Numbered from the stretch's first letter, positions 1 to 10,310 are shown. The stretch: DNA of 64,000 nucleotides from Ardenticatenaceae bacterium (GCA_020634235.1 JACKCB010000002.1:1723835-1787834), one strand, 5' to 3'. Notes: generated by a model not told the origin, from the letters alone. Numbers and translations are program-made.

Positions 1-1023
1 CTGGCCACCCGTTTGCAGGCCAGTGACCCGCCCGATAGCTGGCAAGGTCATGCTGGGCAGGAGCTTATTGGCACTTATGTCGCGGCCGGGCAGTTGGAAC
101 CGCTGAACTTCCTCTATGATGAAGAAGGGTGGCTCGATGTCATGCCGGAGACCCTTATCCCGCTCATCTCGCAGGATGGCAACATCTACTCGGTGCCGGT
201 CAATATCCACCGCGCCAACGTGATGTGGATCAACCCCACCGTTCTGGCTGACAATGGCCTGGAAGTGCCTACCAGTCTGGAAGACTGGTTTGCGGCGATG
301 GATAAGCTGCAAGCCAATGGCATGGATGCCCCGCTGGCCATGGGTGAGCAGTGGACCGCGATGCACCTGTTTGAGACGATCCTGCTTGCTTCGTTGGGCC
401 CTGATGCGTACAACGCGCTGTGGGCGGCCGGTGCTGACTGGTCTACGCCTGAGGTGACGGCTGCGCTGGAGAATTATGCCAAGGCGCTGAGCTACACCAA
501 CAGTGATGCCTCGGCGCTAAGCTGGCAGGATGCGGCGCAACTGGTTGTGGATGGCGATGCGGCGTTCAATGTCATGGGTGACTGGGCAGAAGGCTTCTTC
601 CGCGAAATCGGCATGGAGCCGCGCACAAACTATGACTGGGCCCCGGTGCCTGGCACGGCCGGTGTCTTCCAGTTCTTGTCTGACAGCTTTGTGCTGGCGG
701 TGGGCGCGCCGGACCGTGATCAGGCGATTGCCTGGCTGAAGGTTGCTGGCTCTATTGAAGGCCAGGATGCGTTCAACCCGGTGAAGGGTTCTATCCCGGC
801 GCGTACGGATGCGGATCGCAGCCTCTATGGTGAGTACCTGCTTTCGGCGATGGATGATTGGTCGACGAATACGGTGGTTGGCAGCCTGACGCATGGCGTT
901 GTGGCGAATGACTCTTGGAAGTCGGAAATTGACACGGCCCTGGGGTTGTTCCTGGGGACGCTGGATGTTCAGGGTTTCCAGGAGGCGCTGGTAGCTGCGT
1001 ACGCCAGCTCTGGCCCGCAATAG
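1..1023 (+). CDS. Sugar ABC transporter substrate-binding protein (5' partial)
   Basis: Extracellular solute-binding protein of the sugar (family 1) type, which captures a carbohydrate outside the cell and hands it to the membrane permeases encoded next. The reading frame is open from base 1, so the N-terminus with the signal peptide lies outside the window; 340 residues are visible. The opening stretch (LATRLQ...DSWQGHAGQEL) and the later NGLEVPTSLEDW and GDWAEGF segments are typical of this family. The two permease genes follow directly, which supports the call. The sugar cannot be told from sequence. No ATPase gene is visible here; such importers often share an MsiK-type ATPase encoded elsewhere. 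Confidence 0.88.
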   Translation: MATRLQASDPPDSWQGHAGQELIGTYVAAGQLEPLNFLYDEEGWLDVMPETLIPLISQDGNIYSVPVNIHRANVMWINPTVLADNGLEVPTSLEDWFAAMDKLQANGMDAPLAMGEQWTAMHLFETILLASLGPDAYNALWAAGADWSTPEVTAALENYAKALSYTNSDASALSWQDAAQLVVDGDAAFNVMGDWAEGFFREIGMEPRTNYDWAPVPGTAGVFQFLSDSFVLAVGAPDRDQAIAWLKVAGSIEGQDAFNPVKGSIPARTDADRSLYGEYLLSAMDDWSTNTVVGSLTHGVVANDSWKSEIDTALGLFLGTLDVQGFQEALVAAYASSGPQ

Positions 1024-1041
1024 TGTTTGTTGAATGAATGG

Positions 1042-1085
1042 GGCACGAGGCTCTCGGTGGTTTACCCGGCCGGGGGCCTCGTGCC
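1042..1085 (+). other. Intra-operon stem-loop between binding protein and permease genes
   Basis: GGCACGAGGC (1042-1051) pairs with GCCTCGTGCC (1076-1085) around a 24-base loop that holds one CCGGCCGG palindrome. There is no U-tract. Hairpins at this place in ABC importer operons often stabilise the binding-protein message or cut expression of the permeases; that role is inferred. Confidence 0.55.
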
Positions 1086-1140
1086 TGCCTGTTTTGCCAA
1101 TAGCTAACCGCAGCCGCGGTTTCTTGAGGAGTGGTTGCCC

Positions 1141-2031
1141 ATGCGTGTAAAGTTCAACAAGGATAACGCGCTCGCGATGGCGCTGGTGATGCCTTCGATT
1201 CTGGCGGTCTTCATCTTCGTCTACGGGTTTATTGGCTGGTCGGCCCGCGTATCGCTAAGTGCCTGGAAAGGATTGCTGCCCGATTACACCTGGGTGGGAC
1301 TACAAAACTACCGGGAGCTGTTCGCCGACCCCCGTTTTCACATCGACATTCGGAACACGCTGATTTTTACGGTGCTGTTTGTGGGGGGCTGCCTGGTTAT
1401 TGGCCTGGGACTGGCCATCTTGCTGGACCAGGGGCTGCGCGGGGAAAACTTCTTCCGCAGCCTGTTCCTGTTCCCCATGGCGCTTTCCTTCATTGTAACC
1501 GGGGTTGTCTGGCGCTGGCTGATGAATCCGGCCCAGGGGTCGCGGATCAGCGGCTTGAACCTGCTGTTTGACAACCTGGGGTTGGATTTTCTCATTAACA
1601 AATGGCACACAACACCCACGTGGGGCATTGCCGCCATCGCCTTGCCGGCCGTCTGGCAGATGTCGGGCTACACCATGGCCCTGTATCTGGGGGGGCTGCG
1701 GGCTGTGCCGGAATCGCTGCGCGAGGCGGCCCGCGTGGATGGGGCCAGTGAACTGCAGATTTACCGGCGCGTGATTTTGCCCTTGCTCCGGCCGGTGACG
1801 CTGAGCGCCATGATTATCCTGGGCCACATCTCGCTGAAAGTGTTTGACCTGATTGTGGCGGTGGCCGGCAAGCAGGTAACACTGGATGTGCCGGCGATCT
1901 ACATGTGGACGACAACATTTGACGGTAACTTCTACGGCCGGGGCGCGGCGATTGGCATTCTACTCTTGCTCAGCGTGGCCGTGCTGGTGATTCCCTATCT
2001 CTACTTCACCTTGCGAAAGGAGGGCCGCTAA
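1141..2031 (+). CDS. Sugar ABC transporter permease (MalF/UgpA type)
   Basis: Integral membrane permease of a carbohydrate importer. Six membrane segments are apparent (first about residues 14-35), and the cytoplasmic EAA loop reads EAARVDGASELQIYRRVILPLL near residue 200, the site that docks with the ATPase. Length 296 is normal. I start at ATG 1141 because GAGGA at 1126-1130 is 10 bases upstream; the in-frame TTG at 1135 is too close to it. The stop overlaps the next start (TAATG), so the two permeases are translationally coupled. Confidence 0.9.
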   Translation: MRVKFNKDNALAMALVMPSILAVFIFVYGFIGWSARVSLSAWKGLLPDYTWVGLQNYRELFADPRFHIDIRNTLIFTVLFVGGCLVIGLGLAILLDQGLRGENFFRSLFLFPMALSFIVTGVVWRWLMNPAQGSRISGLNLLFDNLGLDFLINKWHTTPTWGIAAIALPAVWQMSGYTMALYLGGLRAVPESLREAARVDGASELQIYRRVILPLLRPVTLSAMIILGHISLKVFDLIVAVAGKQVTLDVPAIYMWTTTFDGNFYGRGAAIGILLLLSVAVLVIPYLYFTLRKEGR

Positions 2032-2855
2032 TGGCTGCCATAAAGTCACGCTCCCGTTTCTGGCTCTACCTGCCCTTGTTGTTGATGTCGGTTTTCTACC
2101 TGATCCCGATGTTTATTATGTTGAATACGGGCTTCAAGAGTTTTGAAGAGGTCAGCCTGAAAACGATGTGGAAGCTGCCAGCTGACTTTTCGTTAGACAA
2201 TTTTGTGGCGGCGTACCAGGCACTGGCACCTAACTTGTGGAACAGTATCCGCATGGTTGTGCCGGCGGCCATCATCTCCTCGTTCCTGGGATCGCTGAAT
2301 GGTTTTGTCCTGGCCCAGTGGAAGTTCAAGGGCGCAGACTATATCTTCCCAATCATCTTATTTGGGATGTTCATCCCCTATCAGAGTGTGTTGATTCCTC
2401 TGGTGCAGTTCACACGGGCGATCAATCTATATGGCGGGGTGTGGGGGCTGATGCTGACCCATGTGATCTACGGTATTCCCATTACCACACTGACCTTCCG
2501 CAACTACTACGCCAGCCTGCCGCGAGAGCTGGTAGATGCATCGCGTATTGATGGGGCAGGGCTGTTGGGTACATACCGCCATATCTTGCTGCCACTCTCG
2601 ATTCCGAGTTTTGTGGTGGTGTTGATCTGGCAGTTCACGGCGGCCTGGAACGATTTCTTGTTCGCCGTGGTGCTGACGAACAATGAGAACTGGCCGATCA
2701 CCGTGGCGCTGAATAACCTGGCGGGCAGCCAGATTATTGAGTGGAATGTGCAGATGGCAGCGGCCTTTATGGCGGCGGTGCCCACCCTATTGATCTACAT
2801 TTTCCTGGGACGTTATTTCTTGCGGGGACTTTTGTCGGGCGCTCTGAAGGAGTAG
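2031..2855 (+). CDS. Sugar ABC transporter permease (MalG/UgpE type)
   Basis: Second permease of the importer, 274 residues, with about six membrane segments and an EAA-type loop (ELVDASRIDGAGLLGTYRHILLPL). It pairs with the permease just upstream, sharing one base (TAATG). Last gene of the operon; a hairpin follows at 2887. Confidence 0.9.
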   Translation: MAAIKSRSRFWLYLPLLLMSVFYLIPMFIMLNTGFKSFEEVSLKTMWKLPADFSLDNFVAAYQALAPNLWNSIRMVVPAAIISSFLGSLNGFVLAQWKFKGADYIFPIILFGMFIPYQSVLIPLVQFTRAINLYGGVWGLMLTHVIYGIPITTLTFRNYYASLPRELVDASRIDGAGLLGTYRHILLPLSIPSFVVVLIWQFTAAWNDFLFAVVLTNNENWPITVALNNLAGSQIIEWNVQMAAAFMAAVPTLLIYIFLGRYFLRGLLSGALKE

Positions 2856-2886
2856 TTGCAGCCCGGTTTTCAGGATGGATGTGTTT

Positions 2887-2911
2887 AGTAGCTGCCCCTG
2901 GCAGCTACTTT
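2887..2911 (+). terminator. Hairpin after the sugar importer operon
   Basis: AGTAGCTGCC pairs perfectly with GGCAGCTACT around the loop CCT, followed by only two further T residues. The stem is strong but the U-tract weak, so it may terminate inefficiently. Confidence 0.5.
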
Positions 2912-2919
2912 GCCATCAG

Positions 2920-2948
2920 TTGCGATGGCGATCCCGTTATGCTAAAAT
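2920..2948 (+). promoter_or_regulatory. Promoter of rex
   Basis: TTGCGA (2920-2925), 17-base spacer, TAAAAT (2943-2948). It lies about 118 bases before the rex start codon, and its -10 box touches the Rex-like operator. Confidence 0.6.
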
Positions 2949-2965
2949 TGTGAAAAGTTACACGA
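2948..2965 (+). promoter_or_regulatory. Candidate Rex operator upstream of rex
   Basis: TTGTGAAAAGTTACACGA compared with the Rex consensus TTGTGA-N6-TCACAA: left arm 6/6, right arm 4/6. It overlaps the last base of the -10 box and the start-site region, where a bound repressor would block initiation. Autoregulation of rex is common in the family. Confidence 0.55.
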
Positions 2966-3065
2966 ATAGCGATGTGCCAGGAGTAAAATCCCACCAGCCT
3001 TACAACCGATTTTGCGTTGAGCAACGAGTGTTTGAAACTGACTCAGTCAAGAGGAATAGCCTGCT

Positions 3066-3683
3066 GTGGTGACTGATATCCCAGACATTGTCATAGGTCG
3101 ACTGCCGATTTATCTGCGGACGTTATACCGCATGGCCGAGGAAGGGAGTAAGACGAATACATCTTCTCATGACCTTGGCGAAAGGCTTGGCATTAGTTCG
3201 GCGCAGATTCGCAAGGACTTGTCTCATTTTGGCGAGTTTGGCAAGCAAGGCACTGGCTACAACATTGGTTACCTGATTTCGCAGTTGGAGCAGATTCTGA
3301 AGCTGCAGGAAGAGTGGCCGGTGGTTCTGATTGGCGCGGGTTATCTGGGACATGCGCTGGCGCATTATCATCGTTTTCAACTGCATGGGTTTCACATTGG
3401 CTGGATTTTTGACGATGATCCGGCGAAATTGGGCCGGGTGATGAATGGGCTGCCCGTGCAGCACACAGATGAGTTGGAGGCCGTGATTCAACGGGAGGGG
3501 GTACGGATTGCGATTTTGGCGGTCCCGGCCGGGGCGGCCCAGCAAATAACCGATCGCCTCGTTGCCGCTGGTATCCGATCTATCCTCAACTATGCCCCCA
3601 TCAGCGTTAGCGTCCCAGCTGATGTCCACGTGCAGTACAGCGACCCCGTGGTCCAGTTGCAGCGGATGACCTACTATTTGTGA
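3066..3683 (+). CDS. rex: Redox-sensing transcriptional repressor Rex
   Basis: Rex binds DNA when NADH is low and lets go when NADH binds, so it derepresses fermentation and respiration genes as the NADH/NAD+ ratio rises. Residues about 1-80 form the winged helix (SSAQIRKDLSHFGEFGKQGTGY is the family hallmark). A Rossmann domain follows, with nucleotide loop GAGYLGHAL near residue 95. Length 205 is typical. The start is GTG 3066 (GTG 3069 also possible), with GAGG about 11 bases upstream. It is monocistronic, ends at a shared terminator, and its likely targets include itself and the neighbouring atp operon. Confidence 0.93.
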   Translation: MVTDIPDIVIGRLPIYLRTLYRMAEEGSKTNTSSHDLGERLGISSAQIRKDLSHFGEFGKQGTGYNIGYLISQLEQILKLQEEWPVVLIGAGYLGHALAHYHRFQLHGFHIGWIFDDDPAKLGRVMNGLPVQHTDELEAVIQREGVRIAILAVPAGAAQQITDRLVAAGIRSILNYAPISVSVPADVHVQYSDPVVQLQRMTYYL

Positions 3684-3744
3684 CTCTTCACCTTTGCCGG
3701 TGCTTGCGGGGTGACGAGCTTGCCACCCCCCAGAACTTGAATGC

Positions 3745-3781
3745 AAAAGGCCCTTGTCCCACGTGGGACAAGGGCCTTTTT
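3745..3781. terminator. Bidirectional terminator between rex and mreB
   Basis: A 12-bp perfect stem, GGCCCTTGTCCC (3749-3760) with GGGACAAGGGCC (3765-3776), loop ACGT. AAAA on one side and TTTTT on the other give a U-tract in both directions. It ends rex rightward and the atp-mreB operon leftward. Confidence 0.9.
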
Positions 3782-3804
3782 ATTTGTGGAAGAGGAACCG
3801 CGGG

Positions 3805-4818
3805 TTACAAGTTCAAACTGCGCTGCAAGATGGGCAGTTCCGCCAGCGCCTTGCCCGCGCCAATGGCTGTGCAGGCCAGCGGATTGTCGGCCACGTAAGC
3901 GGGCACACCCGTCTCCTGCGTGAGCAGCGTGTCTATCTCGCGCAGCAGCGCCCCACCGCCGGTCAGGGCCATGCCCCGGTCGATGATGTCTGAGGAAAGC
4001 TCTGGCGGCGTCTTGGCCAGCACCGCCCGCACCACATTCACAATGGCTGCCAGCGGTTCAGAGATCGCCTCGGCGACCTCGCTGGAATTGATGGTTATCG
4101 TCCGCGGCAGACCGGCAACCTGGTCCCGCCCCTGCACCTGCATCTCCAGCCGGTCGGGCAAATCGACGGCCGACCCAATCTTGATCTTGATCTCTTCGGC
4201 TGTTGGCTCCCCAATCACCAGATTGAACTTCTTGCGGACGTAGCTGATAATGGCTTCGTCCAGATGAACACCCCCCACGCGCACCGATTCAGCACAAACA
4301 ACACCGTTCATGGCTACCACCGCGGCTTCGGTGGAGCCACCGCCCATGTCTACCACCATGTTGCCGGTGGGTGTACCTACCGGCAGCCCTGCACCAATGG
4401 CCGCGGCCAGGGGTTCGGGGATCAGGTGTACCTCGCGTGCGCCGGCGGCCAGACCAGCTTCGCGCACCGCGCGCCGCTCGACGCTGGTAACGCCATAGGG
4501 CACGCTGATCATCACAATGGGTTTGCGGAGGCTGAAGCGGCCGGCCACTTTCTCAATGAAGTAGCGCAGCATGGCCTCGGTTACGAAGTAGTCGGCGATA
4601 ACACCATCGCGCAGGGGGCGCATCACCTCGATTTCTTCCGGTGTGCGGCCGTACATCTCGCGCGCAGCCCGGCCGACCTCTACAATCACTGTTTTGTTGC
4701 CGTCTTCGCGAATGGCGACAACGGATGGCTCCTGCAACACCACGCCACGCCCCTGGTCGTGCACCAGGACGTTTACCGTGCCGAGGTCAACAGCGATGTG
4801 TGACGTGAACAGCCCCAC
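3805..4818 (-). CDS. mreB: Rod shape-determining protein MreB
   Basis: Bacterial actin that forms membrane-bound filaments and guides cell-wall elongation. Phosphate-1 motif AVDLGTVNVLV is at the N-terminus, the VVDMGGGSTEAAVV phosphate-2 motif near residue 160, and the adenosine motif LTGGGALL near residue 288. Length 337 is standard. The start is GTG, two bases after the atpC stop codon, so it is co-transcribed with the ATP synthase genes. The usual partners mreC and mreD are not here. Confidence 0.93.
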   Translation of the reverse strand: MGLFTSHIAVDLGTVNVLVHDQGRGVVLQEPSVVAIREDGNKTVIVEVGRAAREMYGRTPEEIEVMRPLRDGVIADYFVTEAMLRYFIEKVAGRFSLRKPIVMISVPYGVTSVERRAVREAGLAAGAREVHLIPEPLAAAIGAGLPVGTPTGNMVVDMGGGSTEAAVVAMNGVVCAESVRVGGVHLDEAIISYVRKKFNLVIGEPTAEEIKIKIGSAVDLPDRLEMQVQGRDQVAGLPRTITINSSEVAEAISEPLAAIVNVVRAVLAKTPPELSSDIIDRGMALTGGGALLREIDTLLTQETGVPAYVADNPLACTAIGAGKALAELPILQRSLNL

Positions 4819-4820
4819 GT

Positions 4821-5282
4821 TTATTCTTCGTCACTACTGCCCAAGGCAGTGGGCATCGTTCGGTGACGGCGTTGGCGAGCGCGACGCATGCTGACATCGA
4901 TGCGCACCTGAGCGCGCCGCAGGGCCGCCTCAATCTGCTCGTAGCGCACCGGGTCGGCCGGCACGCCTTCGCGCATGGCCTTTTCGGCCCGCTGCCGGGC
5001 GGCTTCAGCCCGCTCTACGTCGATCTCTTCTGCGTGCTCGGCCGAATCGGCCAGAACGATGATCTTGTCGGGCTGAATCTCGGCGAAGCCACCACCAACA
5101 GCAAAAAACTGCTCCTCCCCTCTGGCGCGGACCATGACTTCGCCAAAGGAAAGTGCCGTTAGCATGGCCGAGTGATTGGGCAGGATGCCCATGCGCCCTT
5201 CGCTGCCGGGCAGACTCACGTAGTCGACCTCACCGCTGTATACGGATCGTTCTTGGGTAACAATGTCACATTGAATTGGCAT
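4821..5282 (-). CDS. atpC: ATP synthase F1 subunit epsilon
   Basis: Small rotor subunit that binds gamma and the c-ring and can inhibit ATP hydrolysis. The N-terminal beta-sandwich (MPIQCDIVTQERSVYSGEVDYVSLPGSEGRMGILPNHS) carries the GRMGILPNH signature. The C-terminal helical hairpin is rich in Arg, Glu and Ala. Its 153 residues are somewhat longer than many homologues because of a basic C-terminal tail. It is last of the atp genes and directly precedes mreB. Confidence 0.93.
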   Translation of the reverse strand: MPIQCDIVTQERSVYSGEVDYVSLPGSEGRMGILPNHSAMLTALSFGEVMVRARGEEQFFAVGGGFAEIQPDKIIVLADSAEHAEEIDVERAEAARQRAEKAMREGVPADPVRYEQIEAALRRAQVRIDVSMRRARQRRHRTMPTALGSSDEE

Positions 5283-5379
5283 ATTGGGAACCCTGAAAAT
5301 GGATTTCGCTTTGCCCCCGGCCGGGGCGCTGTGCCCCGGCCGGGAAATCTTGCGAAATACATTTCACGCTTTGCGCCAC

Positions 5380-6774
5380 CTACGCTTCGGCTCTCAGCCG
5401 GGCAGCCTTCTCCATCGCCTGATCAATCGTGCCGACCATGTAGAACGCCTGCTCTGGCAAGTCATCGTGCTTCCCGTCCAGAATCTCACGGAAGCCGCGA
5501 ATCGTCTCACCCATCGGCACATACTGCCCATTCAGGCCGTGGAACTTCTCGGCCACAAACATTGGCTGACCCAGGAAGCGCTCAATCTTGCGTGCCCGGG
5601 CTACCAGCAGCTTGTCATCTTCGCTCAGTTCATCAATACCCAGAATGGCGATAATATCTTGCAGGTCCTTGTAGCGTTGCAGTACCTGCTTCACCTCGCG
5701 TGCCGTGGCGTAATGCTCCGCGCCCACAATGTCTGGCTGCAGGGCCCGGCTGCTGGACGAAAGCGGATCCACGGCCGGGAAGATACCCTTGGCAAACATC
5801 GAGCGGTCCAGCGTCAGTACCGCGTCCAGGTGGTTAAAGGTCGCTACCGGCGCCGGGTCCGAATAGTCGTCCGCCGGCACATAAATGGCCTGCATCGAGG
5901 TGATCGAGCCGGTCTTAGTGGAGGTAATGCGTTCCTGCAGCGCGCCCATTTCCGCCGCCAGCGTTGGCTGGTAGCCTACAGCGCTGGGCATACGGCCCAA
6001 CAGCGCCGACATCTCAGACCCGGCCAACACATAGCGGAAAATGTTGTCGATGAACAACAGCACATCGCGCCCCTGGTCACGGAAATACTCGGCCATACAC
6101 AGCCCGGTCAGCGCCACGCGCAGGCGCACCCCCGGCGGTTCGTTCATCTGGCCAAAAACCATGGCCACTGAGTCGAGCACCCCGTAGTCCTGCATTTCGT
6201 AATAGAGGTCGGTTCCTTCACGCGTGCGTTCACCCACACCGGCGAAGATGGAAACCCCTTCGTGTTCGCGGGCCACGGAACGGATCAGCTCGGCGATGGT
6301 CACCGTTTTGCCCACGCCGGCCCCGCCATAGATGCCGGTCTTGCCACCCTTGATGAAGGGGGCGATCAGGTCTACCACCTTCATGCCCGTTTCAAAGGTC
6401 TCCACCTTGGTGGACTGCTCCTGAAACATGGGCGACTCCCGGTGGATCGGGTAGTAAATGTCCGATTTCGGCGTCGGGCCACCGTCAACGGCCTCACCGA
6501 CTACGTTGAAGATACGACCCAGGGTGACCGGCCCAACCGGCACTGAGATGGGTTTGCCGGTGGCCCGGGCAGCAACACCACGCGCCAACCCTTCGGTGGC
6601 ATCCATGGCTACTGTGCGCACCATGCTGTCGCCCAGGTGCTGCTGCACTTCTAGCACCAACCGCCCGGCCGGGAGGTCAATCTCCAGCGCCTCATAAATC
6701 TCCGGGAGCTCCCCTTCCGGGAACTCAACGTCGAGTACCACACCACGAATGGCTTTCACAATCCCAACAGCCAT
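5380..6774 (-). CDS. atpD: ATP synthase F1 subunit beta
   Basis: Catalytic subunit of F1. The P-loop GGAGVGKT lies near residue 154 and the catalytic GERTREG motif near 187; the DELSEDD segment is the DELSEED-type lever. It is 464 residues long from ATG 6774, which has GGAGG five bases upstream. An in-frame TTG four codons earlier overlaps that Shine-Dalgarno sequence and is rejected. The 97-base gap to atpC holds two CCGGCCGG palindromes. Confidence 0.96.
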   Translation of the reverse strand: MAVGIVKAIRGVVLDVEFPEGELPEIYEALEIDLPAGRLVLEVQQHLGDSMVRTVAMDATEGLARGVAARATGKPISVPVGPVTLGRIFNVVGEAVDGGPTPKSDIYYPIHRESPMFQEQSTKVETFETGMKVVDLIAPFIKGGKTGIYGGAGVGKTVTIAELIRSVAREHEGVSIFAGVGERTREGTDLYYEMQDYGVLDSVAMVFGQMNEPPGVRLRVALTGLCMAEYFRDQGRDVLLFIDNIFRYVLAGSEMSALLGRMPSAVGYQPTLAAEMGALQERITSTKTGSITSMQAIYVPADDYSDPAPVATFNHLDAVLTLDRSMFAKGIFPAVDPLSSSSRALQPDIVGAEHYATAREVKQVLQRYKDLQDIIAILGIDELSEDDKLLVARARKIERFLGQPMFVAEKFHGLNGQYVPMGETIRGFREILDGKHDDLPEQAFYMVGTIDQAMEKAARLRAEA

Positions 6775-6829
6775 AAAATCCTCCAATTATGCGGCCGGCT
6801 TGGCCAGCCGCGTTTGCTAGTCGAACTCA

Positions 6830-7735
6830 TCAACTTGCCAGCGCTTCCGCACCGCCCACAATGTCTAGCATCTCATTAGTAATGCTGGTCTGGCGCGCCT
6901 TATTACGCGCCAGCGTCAACTCTTCTACCAGAACCGCGGCATTGTCAGTCGCATTGTTCATAGCCACCATCCGGGCACTATGTTCGCTGGCCTGCGATTC
7001 CAAAACGACCTGGTACAGTTGCAGCTCCGTAAAGCGCGGGACAATTGTGTTTAGCAAGATTTCCGGGGATGGCTCATACGTATAGGTCCGTTCCGCCACC
7101 CCAGACAAATCGATATGCTGGACATATTCAGCCACCGCCATCCCCTCAAAGTCTAATGGCTTCAGGGGCAGCAGCTGTTTCACGCGCGGAATGCGCGTTA
7201 CCAGGTTCACAAAGTCTGTGTAGGCAACAAACACCTCGTCCACTTTGCCCGCCAGGTAGTCGTCGATAACCACCTGGGTAATGGGCGTGATATCCAGAAT
7301 CGATGGCGAGTCAGACACGCCATCGAACGCGGCAACCACATTGTAACCCCGGCGAATCATCAGGTCACGCCCCTTGCGCCCCACGGTGATCACCTGTACC
7401 GGCATATTCATCGCCCGGACAAAACGTTCGGCGTGGGAGACGACGTTGGTGGTATAGGCTCCGGCTAATCCCCGGTCACCCGTGACCAGAATAAGGGCGG
7501 CGTTTCTGATTTCCTCACGTACCGTTAGCAGGGGGTGCCCGGTGCTGCCTACGCCTGGCTGCGAGGCGACGTTGTGCAGAATCTCAAACGCCTTGCTGGC
7601 ATAAGCCCGCGTGGCCTGTACCTGCAACTGCGCTTTGCGGGCCTTTGATGCCGAAACTGCCGCCAGGGCGCTGGTTACCTGGGAGATGTTCTTGACGCTA
7701 CGAATACGTTTGTTTAGTTCTCGTTCAGTAGCCAA
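6830..7735 (-). CDS. atpG: ATP synthase F1 subunit gamma
   Basis: Central stalk subunit that couples c-ring rotation to the catalytic sites. The N-terminal helix begins MATERELNKRIRSVKNISQVTSALAAVSASK. The conserved C-terminal helix ends ELTLARNKARQTSITNEMLDIVGGAEAL. 301 residues. It lies between atpA (133 bases) and atpD (55 bases) in the usual order. Confidence 0.95.
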   Translation of the reverse strand: MATERELNKRIRSVKNISQVTSALAAVSASKARKAQLQVQATRAYASKAFEILHNVASQPGVGSTGHPLLTVREEIRNAALILVTGDRGLAGAYTTNVVSHAERFVRAMNMPVQVITVGRKGRDLMIRRGYNVVAAFDGVSDSPSILDITPITQVVIDDYLAGKVDEVFVAYTDFVNLVTRIPRVKQLLPLKPLDFEGMAVAEYVQHIDLSGVAERTYTYEPSPEILLNTIVPRFTELQLYQVVLESQASEHSARMVAMNNATDNAAVLVEELTLARNKARQTSITNEMLDIVGGAEALAS

Positions 7736-7868
7736 TCTCCACTCCTGTGAAGTGAATTGCGATAGGACAAATGTCTTTCTTGTCCAGCAATCGCAAGTGT
7801 AATTTGCATTGCGGGCAGGGGGCTGGGCCAGGGGCTAACCCCCAGCCAGCCTCTGGTTCAGCCCTTGC

Positions 7869-9533
<1,665 letters not shown>

Positions 9534-9585
9534 TCACCAACCTCCTTCAATATGTGACTTACTCAGTTCGCAGGACATAGCTATC

Positions 9586-9614
9586 GCGAGCTCTCTTTGT
9601 GGTAGAGAGTTCGC
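9586..9614 (-). other. Stem-loop in the atpA 5' leader
   Basis: GCGAGCTCTCT pairs with AGAGAGTTCGC (11 bp, one G-U) around a 7-base loop. It lies within the roughly 180-base leader between the mapped-by-eye promoter and atpA. There is no U-tract, so it is more likely a stability or translation element than a terminator. Confidence 0.45.
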
Positions 9615-9721
9615 CGGTGCATTGCGTTGTCCAGGTGCGATTTCCATTTGATGACAATTGGGGATATTCAGTGCGTTTTCAAGCATGGATACATCGAGCC
9701 GACATTTCTGGCAGCATCGGG

Positions 9722-9750
9722 ATATTACCTTACCGGGACTCTTTTGTCCA
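9722..9750 (-). promoter_or_regulatory. Promoter of the atpA-atpG-atpD-atpC-mreB operon
   Basis: On the minus strand: TGGACA (9750-9745), 17-base spacer, TAATAT (9727-9722). The predicted start is near 9715. The -35 overlaps the Rex-like operator. Confidence 0.55.
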
Positions 9751-9761
9751 ACAATTCACAA
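9744..9761 (-). promoter_or_regulatory. Candidate Rex operator at the atp promoter
   Basis: Minus strand TTGTGAATTGTTGGACAA: left arm 6/6 and right arm 4/6 to TTGTGA-N6-TCACAA. It covers the -35 hexamer. Rex control of respiratory and ATP synthase genes has been described or predicted in other phyla. Confidence 0.5.
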
Positions 9762-9808
9762 TCGCGGCGGCTTGTTCCAGTGTGGTGCGGGCTGGCCCCG
9801 GCCGGGGC

Positions 9809-9837
9809 AAAAAAAAGGCCCTGCATCGCGCAGGGCC
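9809..9837 (-). terminator. Terminator of the 91-codon gene
   Basis: GGCCCTGC (9817-9824) pairs with GCAGGGCC (9830-9837), loop of five; the eight A residues at 9809-9816 give a U8 tract on the minus strand. It also isolates the atp promoter from upstream transcription. Confidence 0.88.
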
Positions 9838-9862
9838 ACAACAAGGAGACAGGAGAGATGGG

Positions 9863-10138
9863 TTAGAGAAATTCAACAAGACCAGAACTGTCGTCATCAA
9901 CCGGCAAAGCAGCAATGCGCACCGGGAATGCCTGTCCGGCTTCGCTGCGCAGCACCAGTTGTTCTTGCGTGGACCATTGCTGAAACAAGTCGCCACGCAC
10001 GACCCTAAAACTACGCATAGCACCGGATTGTCCTAGCGGACCGCCACCACGAATGTTATACCCGTTAAGTACAATGGTAGCGACCGCCTTTCGTCTTTTC
10101 GCGTCAATGAGGACGGCTTTCTCGTTAATGTTGCTCAA
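9863..10138 (-). CDS. Hypothetical 91-residue protein
   Basis: Not recognised. It begins at TTG 10138 with AAGGTG about 6 bases upstream, has its own promoter (10175-10203) and its own terminator (9809-9837), so it is very probably a real single-gene unit. The protein starts MSNINEKAVLIDAKRRKAV, has a basic first third, a Gly-rich turn (GYNIRGGGPLGQSG) and an acidic end (DDDSSGLVEFL). There are no membrane segments, Cys clusters or known motifs. It looks like a small soluble beta-rich protein. It lies between the atp operon and the divergent Hsp70-pinwheel gene. Confidence 0.65.
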   Translation of the reverse strand: MSNINEKAVLIDAKRRKAVATIVLNGYNIRGGGPLGQSGAMRSFRVVRGDLFQQWSTQEQLVLRSEAGQAFPVRIAALPVDDDSSGLVEFL

Positions 10139-10174
10139 AATATCACCTTCTGCCCCCCAAACTGCCTACCAAAG

Positions 10175-10203
10175 ACTATAAGCGAAAATGGAGGATAACG
10201 CAA
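10175..10203 (-). promoter_or_regulatory. Promoter of the 91-codon gene
   Basis: Minus strand TTGCGT (10203-10198), 17-base spacer, TATAGT (10180-10175), about 37 bases before the TTG start. Confidence 0.65.
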
Positions 10204-10310
10204 GTATTTTTGCAGTATCGCGGCAGCGCCATAAAGCAAGAATTGACAGAAAGGAGTCTGCGGCACATTCGGTGCGCCGCGGTTAACATCTGGCCTGTAA
10301 ACCAGCCCGC

